Below, in pieces: positions 9,330 through 19,446 of a stretch of DNA of 22,041 nt. How positions within the stretch are numbered: position 1 is the stretch's first letter; each line of letters begins with the position of its first letter. The notes beneath the pieces were generated by a model. That model was not told where the DNA came from. It saw only the letters and a list, made by a program, of their open reading frames with translations, and did not search any database. The translations under genes and the position numbers were made by a program. Where the stretch lies: positions 135,315 to 157,355 of the forward strand of contig VHZZ01001335.1 of the NCBI GenBank assembly GCA_009801015.1. Direction: 5' to 3'. Source of the stretch: Silene noctiflora (taxonomy: Eukaryota; Streptophyta; Magnoliopsida; Caryophyllales; Caryophyllaceae).

Positions 9330-10696
9330 AGTAATACATCGGATTTGTGACCTCAAGCTACTCGACCGAGTAGCTGGTCTAGGTCGTCTATCAGGGTTCT
9401 GTTTGCTGTGAACTCGGGTGAGTGTTTCATCACTCGGTCGAGTTAGGCGTACTCGATCGAGTGTCCTGCACTCGGTCAAGTGTGGCTTACTCGATCGAGT
9501 GTCTCATACTCGACCGAGTGTCCGGTTCGTTACGAGTTTTTACACGGTTTTATATAAATAGAACGTGAAGAAGTGTTATTTGTCTTTTAACTTTAAAACA
9601 TTTCTCAAATCATCTTTTTACAAACCAAAAAACGTAGAACTGCTCTCTTCTATTTCCTATCAATCCAAGGCGTTTATGCATCTTTTATTGGGGATTTTCA
9701 CACCTTTGCCTTTGTAATCTTTTGGGTAAGTCTTTAATCTAGTCCTTTATGGCTTTGTTGAAGATTAGTGAAACCCTAATTTAAGTAATTGGGGGTTTTG
9801 GGATTAGATTGCCTTGTTCGTTGTTTTTATTACTTAATTATGTTATAGGAGGACACTTTATAGAAAAAGCTTTCTGATTTCCGTGCTGTGATTATTGGCG
9901 TTGTTTACCAGGTAGGTTTTCCTTACTCAGTTGACTGTAGAATGATATGTATAATAATGTGACGATCTTTGCTATTGTTTTATGATATGGTTATGGTTAT
10001 TTATGATATGGATACTCTTATTGGAGTTTGGAGTTGGTATTATGAGTCATTGCGAGAGATGGTCTCACCCCGATTGTTGGCCTCTTGTGTTTCTCGACGC
10101 AAGGGGAATGTGCACAATAATGCACTTGATTCGCTCATGCTTGAGCGGGGATATTGGTGGTAAGGCTGCGGTCCCCACTGGCGGCGTGGATTACCTGCTG
10201 CGATGGGTAATCTGGCAGGGCTACACACCTTGGTGTGTAATCGGTTACTGGTTATTATGGAGTTTGGAGGTATTAGAGGTGGTTACAGTGGATGTTCATA
10301 TTTATGTTTTGCTATTTCATATTATTGTATAGTTGACTGACCCCGTTTCTGTTTTCAAAATTGTGGTGATCCATTCGGGGATGGTGAGCAGTTGGCTTAG
10401 CAGGTGATGATGGTTATCTTTGTTGACGTTGCTGCGGGAATTGGCAGGGCAGAGTCATCACCAGTCCTTAGTAGTCTAGCTTCCGCATACTTTGTTTCAT
10501 CTTCTTATCACAGTTTTGAGATTTGGTTTTGTATTGGTATTTTTGGAGACTTGTAATCAGTTTATGAAAGTTAACCTTTAATTTATGTTTCATTATGTTT
10601 ATTGTGATGTACACTACCTCAGGTAACCGAGATGGTAGCTCTTTCATATCTTGAGGTAGTCCCTAATAAGGTGCCTTTGGGTATGTGGGTGTTACA
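9330..10696 (+). repeat. gypsy 3' LTR (about 1367 bp)
   Basis: This aligns end to end with the 5' LTR at 2511-3881, differing at roughly 7% in the block checked by eye. It begins near AGTAATACATCGG after the polypurine tract and ends GTTACA, then GTCAT. It carries its own TATA-like box at 9551-9560. Open frames such as 9982-10332 are LTR sequence, not genes. Confidence 0.92.
9360..9519. promoter_or_regulatory. palindrome array in U3 of the 3' LTR
   Basis: Units of ACTCGACCGAGT type start at 9360, 9432, 9451, 9470, 9489 and 9508, the last five exactly 19 apart. Compared with the 5' LTR this copy has one unit fewer in the first cluster and one more in the second. The 19-bp unit therefore expands and contracts. 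Confidence 0.78.
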
Positions 10697-11468
10697 GTCA
10701 TGTCCCGTTTATTGTATGGTAACTTATAAAATGTTGTCAAAGGAAATGACTACCGTTTTCACTCATATGTATTATATTGTTGGCCTCTTGTTATCCATTT
10801 CACATGATTTTGGTACAAGCTTAAAGTTGTGTTATCAATTGGGATCGTATAAATTCATTGTTTGGATCGATTATATCATATGAATATCTTGCCTGCCATT
10901 GTTGAATGTTGACTTCACATGTATTGAATAGTACTCATTCTCATGTCATGGTATTAAAGTTATTTGATTATGTTGTATCATGCAGGAAATGTTCTTACTT
11001 ATGTATGTTTTATTGTAATATGGCTGGGAGAATCTCGAGTTACTCCCCACTGACTATAATTCATTTTTAATGAATGAACAGCTGGTAGGTTGGTGCTTAT
11101 ATATGGGGTTTTGAAGAGTGAGCTACGGACCGTTGTTCTTACAACGATTGACCCTTCACGTCGTAGTTTATATTAGTTTATATTATGGTACTTGTGTATT
11201 CATTTCAGTTGTATTTTGTATAAAGATTTCTAACCGTAACTTTTGGTCTTATTATTTAGCGACTTCGCGGTTTTATTTAAAAAAAAAAAAAGTTTAAATC
11301 TCGCATTTTTCGCTACAATATTTGTGTTTATTTTGTTTTATATATAACCGCGGGAGTTCACAATTTGTGTACATCGCCTTCATTCACTTGTAAATTCCTC
11401 TAAAATAATTTAAAATTTAAGATATTTTTTTATAAAAGGTAGTTTTGTTAATTATTTACTTTTCATTT
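10697..11468. other. non-coding flank, nothing recognised
   Basis: No supported gene on either strand. It contains an A-run at about 11279-11291 and a CGCTACA near 11311 that might end an older degraded repeat. The first five bases (GTCAT) are the right target duplication of the gypsy element, so this and 1908-2510 were once contiguous. Confidence 0.5.
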
Positions 11469-11619
11469 CTGGTAACCATAATTAATATGTTTAATATCTT
11501 CAAAGTAATTGATTACTTTAAATTTTAAATACTACTCCCTTCGTCCTGGTAATCATAATTAATATGTTTAATATCTTCAAAGTAATTGATTACTTTAAAT
11601 TTTAAATACTACTCCCTTT
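11469..11619. repeat. 77-bp tandem duplication
   Basis: The segment starting CTGGTAACCATAATTAATAT at 11469 is repeated from 11546 with one visible difference in the first 20 bases and very little after that. Each copy ends in ACTACTCCCTT. The first copy runs on as CGTCCTGG, resembling a Stowaway MITE end. The second runs into the inverted-repeat element that starts at 11611. The near identity suggests a recent duplication. Confidence 0.9.
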
Positions 11620-12321
11620 TATACTTTAGTCTTTGCGAAACATCGCCTTTTATTCAATTTTTTGTCTAACACTCCCTTATAAATCTAATTTTATGTTAGT
11701 TAATGATAACAAGCATTTCCTACGTGCGAAACTTCCCTCCAAAATTGTAATTTTCCAGAAATATTTCCCTCCTTATTTTCCTTCTATTTTTCTTGTCTCT
11801 CTATTTATGAATCATTCACCTCTATTTCTTATCTCTCTTATTCTCATAAACCCCTTATAAACCATGTCTACTCGAAATTCCAACTTGTACTTTAAATAAG
11901 ATTGAATGTTTGATTCTAGAAATTCATCAAGTTGTTATATTAACATTCCATGAAGTTGTTCAACCACCTTACATTATGCAAAAAGAACTAGTTCAGTACA
12001 ATCTTACATTGAGCGAAAATAACTAGTTTACTACAACCTTCATCGAGTTGGATTACTCCATTATGTTTGGGGGTTGAGTTTTTTGTTTTGATTTGGGGGT
12101 TTTGATTTTAGAAAAAGTGAAAGGGAGTGATTAAAGAAGAAAAAAAGCAGGTGAGGGGAGTGTTTGCACATGTGACTACCTTTTTTTTTTTTAATTACAC
12201 TTAAGTAGTCAGGGTAGGGGAATTGTAAGTGACTAACATAAAATTAGATATATAAGGGAGTGTTAGACAAAAAATTGAGTAAAAGACGGTGTTTCGCAAA
12301 GACTAAGTTATAAAAGGGAGT
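11611..12321. mobile_element. non-autonomous DNA element with 91-bp terminal inverted repeats
   Basis: The left arm 11611-11701 (ACTCCCTTTTATACTTTAGT...) and the reverse complement of 12231-12321 match over 91 bases with about seven differences, roughly 92-93%. Each arm contains the CACTCCCTTATA-type word twice, at the tip and about 60 bases inside. More GGGAGTG words occur near 12124 and 12157. The 530-base interior has no supported protein. The structure fits a MITE or a small non-autonomous transposon. No clear target duplication was found, so the superfamily is open (a Mutator-like origin is one possibility given the long arms). Confidence 0.8.
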
Positions 12322-12690
12322 GTTTAACAAATGACCCTTTATTTTTCTATTCCATTTTGAGATTATCCGATTCATTTGTGTTCCTTTACATATTGGGAAG
12401 CATTTTGTAGGGTAATTTGATAATCCAATTGGATTATTATCCATTAGTCATCCAATAATAGTTACCTCACATGGGCCTCTCCCCTCTCTCGGTCTTTGTG
12501 CCGAAAACAAAATTAAGCAACTGACCGGAATGAACGGATTACTGCGTATCTAAGAGTTATGGTGGGTTATCTTAGAAAAAAATTTCAAGGTCTATCATTG
12601 CTATTAAATAAAGCACAATACAAGTTACAACAATTTGCATATAAATATAGATGGGGTACTGCTTTCCCAGTATTATTCTCCATAATATTG
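12322..12690 (-). other. 3' flank or 3' UTR of the CYP90A-like gene
   Basis: This is the stretch downstream of the P450 stop codon on the minus strand. It has no second gene. An AATAAA on the minus strand lies near 12338-12343 as one possible poly(A) signal. A perfect 18-bp palindrome, ATAATCCAATTGGATTAT, lies at 12420-12437. Confidence 0.4.
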
Positions 12691-12796
12691 TCAGTTTTGA
12701 ACGACCGTGTCGCGCTTGTGCACATAAATGGGGTATTGCTTTTGAGTTCCCGTTGTAGGAAAGAAGCCCAACTTATCATCTTCTGTAGCCTCCCAA
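12691..12796 (-). CDS. terminal exon of the CYP90A-like P450
   Basis: Read on the minus strand this exon encodes 34 residues after the split serine: WEATEDDKLGFFPTT, GTQKQYPIYVHKRD, then TVVQN and a TGA stop (12693-12691). The words DKL-FFPTT-TQK-YPI-V-KR are the hallmark of the CYP90A C-terminus as I remember it (DKLVFFPTTRTQKRYPI in CPD). CYP90B, CYP85 and CYP90C/D end differently. The exon is preceded by an acceptor reading CCAACAG (intron end at 12797). It is fully open with no visible damage. The plus-strand frame 12559-12888 over the same place is a shadow. Confidence 0.85.
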
Positions 12797-12928
12797 CTGT
12801 TGGTGATTCACAGAATAAATATCATGTTATTGCAATTAATATCTGTAATAAATGCATTCTAGATAACATGTTTCATACCCAAACTTGAAAGAAACATCTT
12901 ATTTACACTCATAGCGGTTTTTCTATAC

Positions 12929-12943
12929 GATAATCCGACACAA
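12929..12943. repeat. LINE target-site duplication, left copy
   Basis: GATAATCCGACACAA here matches GACAATCCGACACAA at 19954-19968 in 14 of 15 bases. The right copy follows directly after the poly(A) tail. This fixes both ends of the LINE. Confidence 0.92.
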
Positions 12944-13448
12944 GTGATATTGGATTAGAGAGAATTCTCTCTCTAAAAGTTCTAGTGAGAGCATTCTCTC
13001 TCGTTTACAGAGAGCACGTGACAATATCATTTAATATCTTTTAGAAACAAAAATACCTTTTTTGTTCATCTTCTTCGCCTATATCATTGGGCATTGAAGA
13101 ACCCTAAGCTTCTATCTCTGACAAAATCACAACAATAAAAAATTTCTTTCGTCTAAATCTGGTATTAGTATTACTAATCATTGTTCTGACAAAGTCTGCT
13201 ATTGGGGGTTACTCCTTTTGGAATTTTCGAGAGTGCAAGGCCAATCCAGGCTTTCTACTTTTCTGATGATTAGGGATACCGGTTTTTGTTCTATCTTCCA
13301 AGGAGTGTATTAGGGTTTTCATTACCCTATTTATGTACTGATAATGAGGAAGTTCAAACCATCTCACTTCAAGCTTCCAAAAAATATTAGACCGTGTAGT
13401 CATCAATCACAATATCTGAGCTTGAATCAAGATATCAGTCAGCCAAAA
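12944..13448 (+). other. LINE 5' UTR with a terminal inverted motif
   Basis: This stretch carries no conserved coding. Its first 86 bases are bounded by TGATATTG (12945-12952) and CAATATCA (13022-13029), an 8-bp inverted pair enclosing AGAGAGAATTCTCTCT and further CTCTCT and AGAGAG runs. Folding into a stem at the RNA 5' end is possible. CACGTG (13015-13020), a G-box core, also lies here. L1 elements need an internal promoter in this region, but which bases act is unknown. Confidence 0.55.
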
Positions 13449-16068
13449 ATGGAGTTTGAAGGACAATTTGGAAGATTTCTAAATGGAGGGAATGGCGAGA
13501 ATATACCTGATGGTGATCCGAATCAAGCGGATGTTCACCAAAACTTTTACAATCATCAAAACTTTCATCGGCCACATCCTAATGCGGAGTTCAATCCTAT
13601 AAACCCCGTGCATGCAAACCTATGGAGATTTCCAAGGTCAGGGGGTGTGATTCATGTTGATCCAGCTGAACTAGGGAGTTCAAGGGAGTTTTGGGACAAT
13701 TGTTGTCTTGGGTTTCTTGTGGATTATCGTCTTTTTGATGATGATCTGATTAATAACTTGATTAGAAGGAAATGGAACACTAATGGTAGGATAACTGCCT
13801 TTCGTATGGGGGAGATCTATTTATTCCATTGTGAGGATGGAGCTGATTTGGAAGGACTTCTGGCAAGGAGCACTGTGGCTATTGATGGAGCACTTATGGT
13901 GTTGGCCAAATGGTACCCTGACACTGTCCCGAGGACTGCCAGGTTTCTATATACAGAGCTTTGGGTACATGTTTGTGGCTTACCTTTTGAATGCCTCAAC
14001 ATTCATGTAGCAAATGTAGCTGGTAAGTTGCTCAGCCACCATTATCAAATTGAGCCCTTTGAAATTCTACCACGAAATGATTATGTGAGACTGAGGGTTT
14101 GTCTTAAGCTGAATGAACCACTTATGCCAGGGTTCTTTTAGCCATGGATGGGGGACATCTTTTGTGGGTTCAGTTTAAGTATGAGGAAATTTTAAATACT
14201 GTATACAATGTGGAAAAATAGGGAATAAGGGGTCACAGTGCAGGGAAAGCATCATGACCATTGTGTCAAATATTAGTGAGATGTTGGATCGTTCAGTTGA
14301 AAGAGGTTTTGTGGTGTTTCAAGAAAATAGTAACCATAACATGTTTAACATGGATTTAAGAGCAACTCCACCTACAACTAGGTATATTTCCTCTAGGGTT
14401 TTTTTGGGCAACAGACGTATTGCAAGGGAGGAAAATAGGAGGCAACCAGATGAAAGGTTGATTAATTTTGGGCTGGGAACTAGTCCAGGGGGATATGTTC
14501 TGCCTGGGATGAAATTTGCAGTCACTGCACAACCTTTTGCAGGACCAGTGGTTTTTCAAGTTGGTTAGGGAGCTGGGGGGGATGGAGTGCAGGCTCAAGC
14601 AAGAGAGGTTCAACAACAAAGAGGAGATGTTGTAATGGAAGAGGTGAATGATGGCATACAAGTGAATGGTGATGTTCAAGTAACTGGGAATGGGGAGCAG
14701 GGTCGAGGTGTTATTGCTAATGGGGATGAGATGGATTTTTAAGGGATGGGGGTGCAAATGGATGGTGTTTAGATGGAGATTGGAAATGGTAGTGTACAAG
14801 GGCACAATGGTGCTACTTTGGGTGCTGGAGGGTGGCTTGCAGAGGAGGCTACTTAGAATTAAGAGGAGTTTTATAGTGCATGAGAGGAGTTTGATAATCC
14901 TATAGCTGAAAATGTGGGACTACAAGGGAATTTACATCAGTTACATGCAAATGACCCATATGTGTGATATACTGGGGATGGGTTTACAAGGGGGGCTATG
15001 GATAGGGATTTGAGGATTCAATAGGCTATTCTTAATAGAGTTGAAGGAGACTTGGATTGAGCAAGGATGGATGATGGTTATAGAGGTTAGAACCAAACGT
15101 TTGATCCGCCTCCAAAAGGAATCCCTATTACTTATCATTACCCTGGGGGTGGGGCTCTTGTGGTGGTGGGTGGGGATTTGAGGAATGTTGTTGGAATGGA
15201 AGAGAATAATCCTACTGTGGTGGTGATCAGTTCTTATTCAGAATCTGATATTGGAGGGAGAGCAGTGTCTGATGACTTCTATCCTTCTGACTGGGTGCTA
15301 AATGCTGATGAGCTTGGGCAAGGATAACAAGGGTCATCAATTTACATTCACAGTTCTGCAATCAATTTGATTTCAATTTCTGAGGATTTAAATGAGGTTA
15401 ATATTGATCTTAACTTGAATTTGGGGGGTAATGCTCACTTTACTGCTAATCAATTAAGGTCTTATGGGGACTCAAAAAGGGATAATGATGTTATTTCTGT
15501 GGTGCCACAAGCTATTATTAGAAAGGATTTGGAACTTCAAGTTGACTCCTCTTGTTTCATGAAGTTAGCTGTGGATGGCTTTTCTACTGCTGCTATGGAT
15601 GCACAAGAGGGTACTAGTGCAGGAAATCAAGGGAACAAAGTTGATGGGAAAGAGGTGGAACTTTTTTATGTGCCTATGTATGGAATTTCATCAAGAATTG
15701 TGGCTACTATGGATGATGGACATAGGGCCTCAAGTTTTTATGATGGTTTTATGGGCTTGGCAGACTGTTACTACAAGTCTTCTTTTGCTGATGATAACAA
15801 GGATGAAATTATGGCTGCTAAGAAGAGGAAATCTTGTACCCAGGTGGGCAATGGATTGGTGCCTGAACAGGAGATGGAGTCTGTGGGGAAAGCAAAATCT
15901 TATTTGATTCATTTGGATAAGAAGCATCATGTGGATGATGGGGTGATGGGGAAAAAGAACAAGGTTGTTGTTGTGGAGGATATGGAGATTCAGGAGTCAA
16001 CTGATTCCTCTGCTGCAAGTAATGAGGAGGTGTTTGCGGAGGTTGGACCTGATCAACCTCCTTTTTAG
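13449..16068 (+). pseudogene. LINE ORF1, DUF4283 and zinc-knuckle RNA-binding protein
   Basis: I prefer the ATG at 13449 (AAAATGGA context). An in-frame ATG at 13344 would add 35 residues. The DUF4283-type core runs about 13650-14130 (WNTNGRITAFRMGEIYLFHC, ARSTVAIDGALMVLAKW, ELWVHVCGLPFE). A frame change just before 14141 leads into a knuckle at 14200-14241, CIQCGKIGNKGSQC, where the usual histidine is asparagine. From there to the TAG at 16066-16068 the same frame holds, with a glycine- and acid-rich tail of about 600 codons interrupted by about eleven stops between 14566 and 15327. ORF1 would coat the LINE RNA. At about 870 codons it is long for this family. Confidence 0.85.
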
Positions 16069-16076
16069 CCAAGAGT

Positions 16077-16502
16077 AGATTAATCTGGAATTGTAGGGGA
16101 CTTAATAATACGCTCGCCCCTACGATTCCTAAACTAAGAGCGTTACTTCAGAATAAGTATTATGATTTTCTTTTTCTTATTGAAACTAAATGTAATGTTA
16201 GTACTGTTAATCCGTTGTTTAGGTCTTTTGGTTTTATGAATTCTATTGGCATGGATGCCGATGGAAGGTCAGGTGGCCTTTGGGTGGGGTGGTGAAAGGA
16301 GGCAAAACTTAGTCATGTTATGTCATGTAATAATTTCCCCATCCTTTTAGTTGAAAAATAAAATGGTCGCTTTTGGTATCTTGAGCTTTTTTATGGTGAG
16401 GCATTTGGTGTTAGAGGAGTTGGAACACTACATTGAGGCATTTATGCACCCTAATCGGATCATGCACCGATTGAGTTGGACCTTCACCTTACTTTAAATA
16501 AT
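16077..16502 (+). pseudogene. LINE ORF2 endonuclease, internally deleted
   Basis: The start of the AP-type endonuclease is clear just after ORF1 in the -1 frame: RLIWNCRGLNN (16077-16109, catalytic Asn), FLFLIETKCN (about 16167-16196, catalytic Glu) and GRSGGLWVGW (about 16263-16292). FYGEAFG near 16389 is followed within about 45 bases by SDHAPIELDL (from about 16456), which normally closes the domain. Some 130-140 residues, including the GDFN block and its catalytic residues, are therefore missing. Several stops also occur. The endonuclease would nick target DNA; this copy cannot. Confidence 0.85.
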
Positions 16503-16519
16503 AATAAAAAAAACCATAT

Positions 16520-18650
16520 AAATTGGATGCGTGGGTGCTTGATTATGAGGAATGTCTTCTTCTTATTAAAGAGGCATGGTTTCTATATGATTCTGGGACA
16601 CCTGCGTTCCGGGTTTCAAGGAAGTTGGCACGGGTACTACATCATGTGAAAAAATGGACTCTGGACAAACGACGAGAATGGAAGAAAAGATGGGACGATT
16701 TGATTCAAAACTCAAATTAGGTATGGAATTGGCTATCAAAAATGGGAGTGATGACTTTTATACGGATATTAATGATAAAGTAAAGGAATTCTCTAAGGCT
16801 AATGCTATTTTCTGGCGACAAAGAGCAAAGTTGAGATGAACGCTAAGTACTTTTTAAATTGGGTAAAAGGACGGGCTGGTAGAAATTTCATCTATGGCAT
16901 TAAGGGGATGGATGGTACATGGATTTATGATAACAGTCAGATTGAAAATATGTTTCAATCCGCCTTTAAGGAATTATATTGTCCAACATCCTATGTAGGG
17001 GGTGAAAAAAATCTCCATGAGATTGAAGCTCTTTTGCACAGCTTTCACAAATCAATATCCCCTGATGATGGGGACCTCTTGCGGAGGCCTTTTACTGCAA
17101 AAGAGGTAAGAAGAGCAGTTTTCCAGATGGGTGCTCTTAAATCACCAGGACCGGATGGCATTTCGGCCATCTTTTATCAGAAATGTTGGCATTTTGTAGG
17201 TAAGGATGTCACTAAGGTTGTTTTGTCTGTGCTGAATTCGGGGTGTGTTCTGAAAGAGCTTAATAGAACTTTTATTGTCTTAATTCCAAAATGTTATAAC
17301 CCATAAGGGGTGAATGATTACCGTCCAATTATCCTATGCAATGTTTTTATCCGTATTGTCTCTAAATGTATTGCAAACCAACTGACAAGAGTGATGGGAT
17401 AAATAGTGGGAGAATTCCAGAACGTTTTTGCGCCAGGTCGGCTTATTTATGATAATATTCTGTTAGCAAATAAGGCGATTCATAGCATAAACTCGCATAG
17501 GAAGGGGAAATATGGTAGATTTACTTTTAAGGCTGACATGAGTAAAGCCTATGATCGTGTCCGATGGGATTCCCTACAAGTTGTCCTTTGTAAGATCGGT
17601 CTCCCAGAACGTATGGTAAAGCTGATTATGAGTTGTGTCTCTTCAGTTTCATATCAGATTCTTCTAAATGGGGCACCGTTGCAATTGTTCCCCGTAAGAT
17701 GTGGTATTCGCCAGGGGGACCCGCTATCTCCTTTTATGTTTGTCTTGTGCATGGAGGTGTTATCGTGTAATATGATCCAGGCTCAGATACAGAGACAGAT
17801 TTGTGGAGTCCCACCCGGCCGCGGGGTTAGGCATTTATCTCATTGATTTTTTGCTGATGACGGTCTTTTTCCTTAAGGATAAGGATGACAGTTCGAACGT
17901 TTTGAAATCCTTAACTGACCGATATTGCCGGGCGTCGGGCCAAGTTCTTAATGAAAACAAATCAGGTATTCTTTTTAGTCCTAATACAATGTTGATAATG
18001 GAACGTCAGGTGTATGCGAATTCTTCAGGTTAAGGGGAATAAAGGAATTGGAAAATATCTTGGTTTACTAACGAATTTTCAGGGTTCAAAAAATATATTT
18101 TTTAAGGGCTAATTGATCATGTGATGAAACGTATTTCATCTTGGAATAGAATTTTTCTATCACCAGTGGGCAGAATTACCCTGATTTCATCTGTCTTATC
18201 AAACCTCCCAAATTACTTTCCATCGGTCTTCAAAATACCGGTAAGTGTGACTAATAAGCTTGATTCGTTTCTGTCAAATTTTTTATGGTCGGGATTTAAG
18301 ATGGGGAAAACGGTTCATTAGTGTAGTATCCTTAGTTTACCTAAGAATGACGGGGGTTTGGGTATCAAAAAAATTGAGTGCCTAAACATTGCTCTTCTAG
18401 CAAAACATGCTTGGCGTATGATTGTTGGGCAGAATAACTACTTTTGTCATGTTTATAGACAGAAATTGCTAGGAGGGGATCTCTTTAATTCTACGGTACG
18501 TATACGACGACCTAATAATTGGTCGTGGGGTGCTAAAAGTGTTTTACATGGACTCAACTTTGTGATGAACAATGTAGGGTGGAAACCTAGTATTGATTCG
18601 AATATGAATATTTGGACATCAAAATAGGTTGGAGGAGTGTACCCTGATCC
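16520..18650 (+). pseudogene. LINE ORF2 reverse transcriptase
   Basis: After the endonuclease comes a linker (WTLDKRREWKKRWDDL, about 16654-16701). Next is the N-terminal RT part, GRAGRNFIYGIKG (about 16872-16910), then KSPGPDGISAIFYQK (about 17139-17183), LIPK (about 17280-17291) and DYRPI (17320s). Further on are QNVFAPGRLIYDNILLANKA, KADMSKAYDRVRWD (about 17532-17573), GIRQGDPLSPFMFVL (about 17704-17748) and the catalytic FADDGLFF (about 17847-17870). WNRIFLSPVGRITLISSVL and the GGLGIKKI block follow (18140-18380). The enzyme would copy LINE RNA at the nicked target. At least five frame changes or stops are present. Confidence 0.92.
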
Positions 18651-18788
18651 ACACGATAACATCCTATCTATGGAACATGTTGCGTTAAGACATTTAACGG
18701 TAAAAGATTTGAAGAATCCGGATAATTCTTAGAATGAAGGACTCATTCTTACACTTTTATCTGAGGATTCGTCTAGAAAATTCTGGCG

Positions 18789-19234
18789 ATGCCTATGAGT
18801 ATTTCGAATAAGTGTGATGAGGTTATCTGGATGCATAATGCTACTGGACAGTACACTGTGAGGAGTGGGTATGGTATTTTTTTTGGTTCCTTCATGGACA
18901 ACCATGGCTCTACTAAAGATAAGAAGCGTCTTGATGAGAAAGTGAGGAGTTTCTGTAGAAAAAAGTTATGGAAACTTCCGGGTCCAAATATGTGGAAGGT
19001 GCTTATGTGGAAAATTATCACTGGGTCTTTGTCGGGGGAAGTAATTTCCTAAGACAAAATATAAGGGTTGATGCTACGTGTTGTTTATGTAATCATGATG
19101 ACCGGTACATTGAGACTACTGAGCATTTGTTCTGTGACTGTGCATTTACACGAAGAATTTGGGTGTGTCTGGATATGGGAATTAAGGTAGAAAATGATGC
19201 AAGCTTGAATATTGGTAACTGGATTATTAACTAG
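18789..19234 (+). pseudogene. LINE ORF2 zf-RVT domain
   Basis: The pattern typical of plant LINE zf-RVT is visible in two frames. First comes GQYTVRSGYGIFF (about 18849-18887) and MWKVLMWKIITGSLS. Then, one frame over, comes LRQNIRVDATCCLCNHDD, with TTEHLFCDCAFTRRIW (about 19110-19160). The Cys and His pairs CxxC...HxxxxC of the zinc-binding site are all there. The domain lies between RT and RNase H and is thought to help nucleic-acid binding. One frame change splits it. Confidence 0.85.
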
Positions 19235-19446
19235 ATTGAATACTTGGACAAACTTTCGTAAGGTGACTTCCGTCTGATTCGGCTCATGGCAACTTTGTCA
19301 TGTATTTGGGTGATACAAAACAATGTTATATTTCGAGGAGGTAGTGTTCACCCTGTATGGATGTTCAATTTGTGGACGCAATCTGTCAGTATTGTTGACC
19401 AGGCTTTGAACGAGTGTAATGGGAGATCGACAAAAGGAAGGAGCCT

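Larger units (their letters stand above)
2511..10696 (+). mobile_element. Ty3/gypsy chromovirus (Tekay/Del-like), both LTRs present, broken fossil
   Basis: This 8.2-kb element has two LTRs of about 1.37 kb, a primer-binding site for initiator tRNA-Met, and gag, protease, RT, RNase H, integrase and a C-terminal chromodomain in gypsy order, then a polypurine tract. Long LTRs plus the chromodomain sequence point to the Tekay/Del clade. GTCAC (2506-2510) and GTCAT (10697-10701) are the probable 5-bp target duplication. The termini read roughly TGTAATAC and GTTACA. In a block of about 270 bases downstream of the TATA box the LTRs differ at about 7% by eye, which suggests an insertion a few million years old at commonly used plant rates. 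The coding part carries many breaks, on the order of ten or more. Confidence 0.93.

Noticed and set aside
10632-10883. Frame of 83 codons crossing the 3' LTR end
   Set aside because: It spans the LTR/flank border and has no family resemblance.
11633-11860. Plus-strand frame of 75 codons
   Set aside because: It lies in and beyond the left arm of the inverted-repeat element; low complexity and no family.
12559-12888. Plus-strand open frame of 109 codons
   Set aside because: No family resemblance. It overlaps the minus-strand P450 terminal exon, which explains the conservation.
15818-16072. Minus-strand frame rich in proline and glutamine, and other minus frames over the LINE
   Set aside because: Shadow of ORF1, whose plus-strand frame is continuous with known LINE domains.
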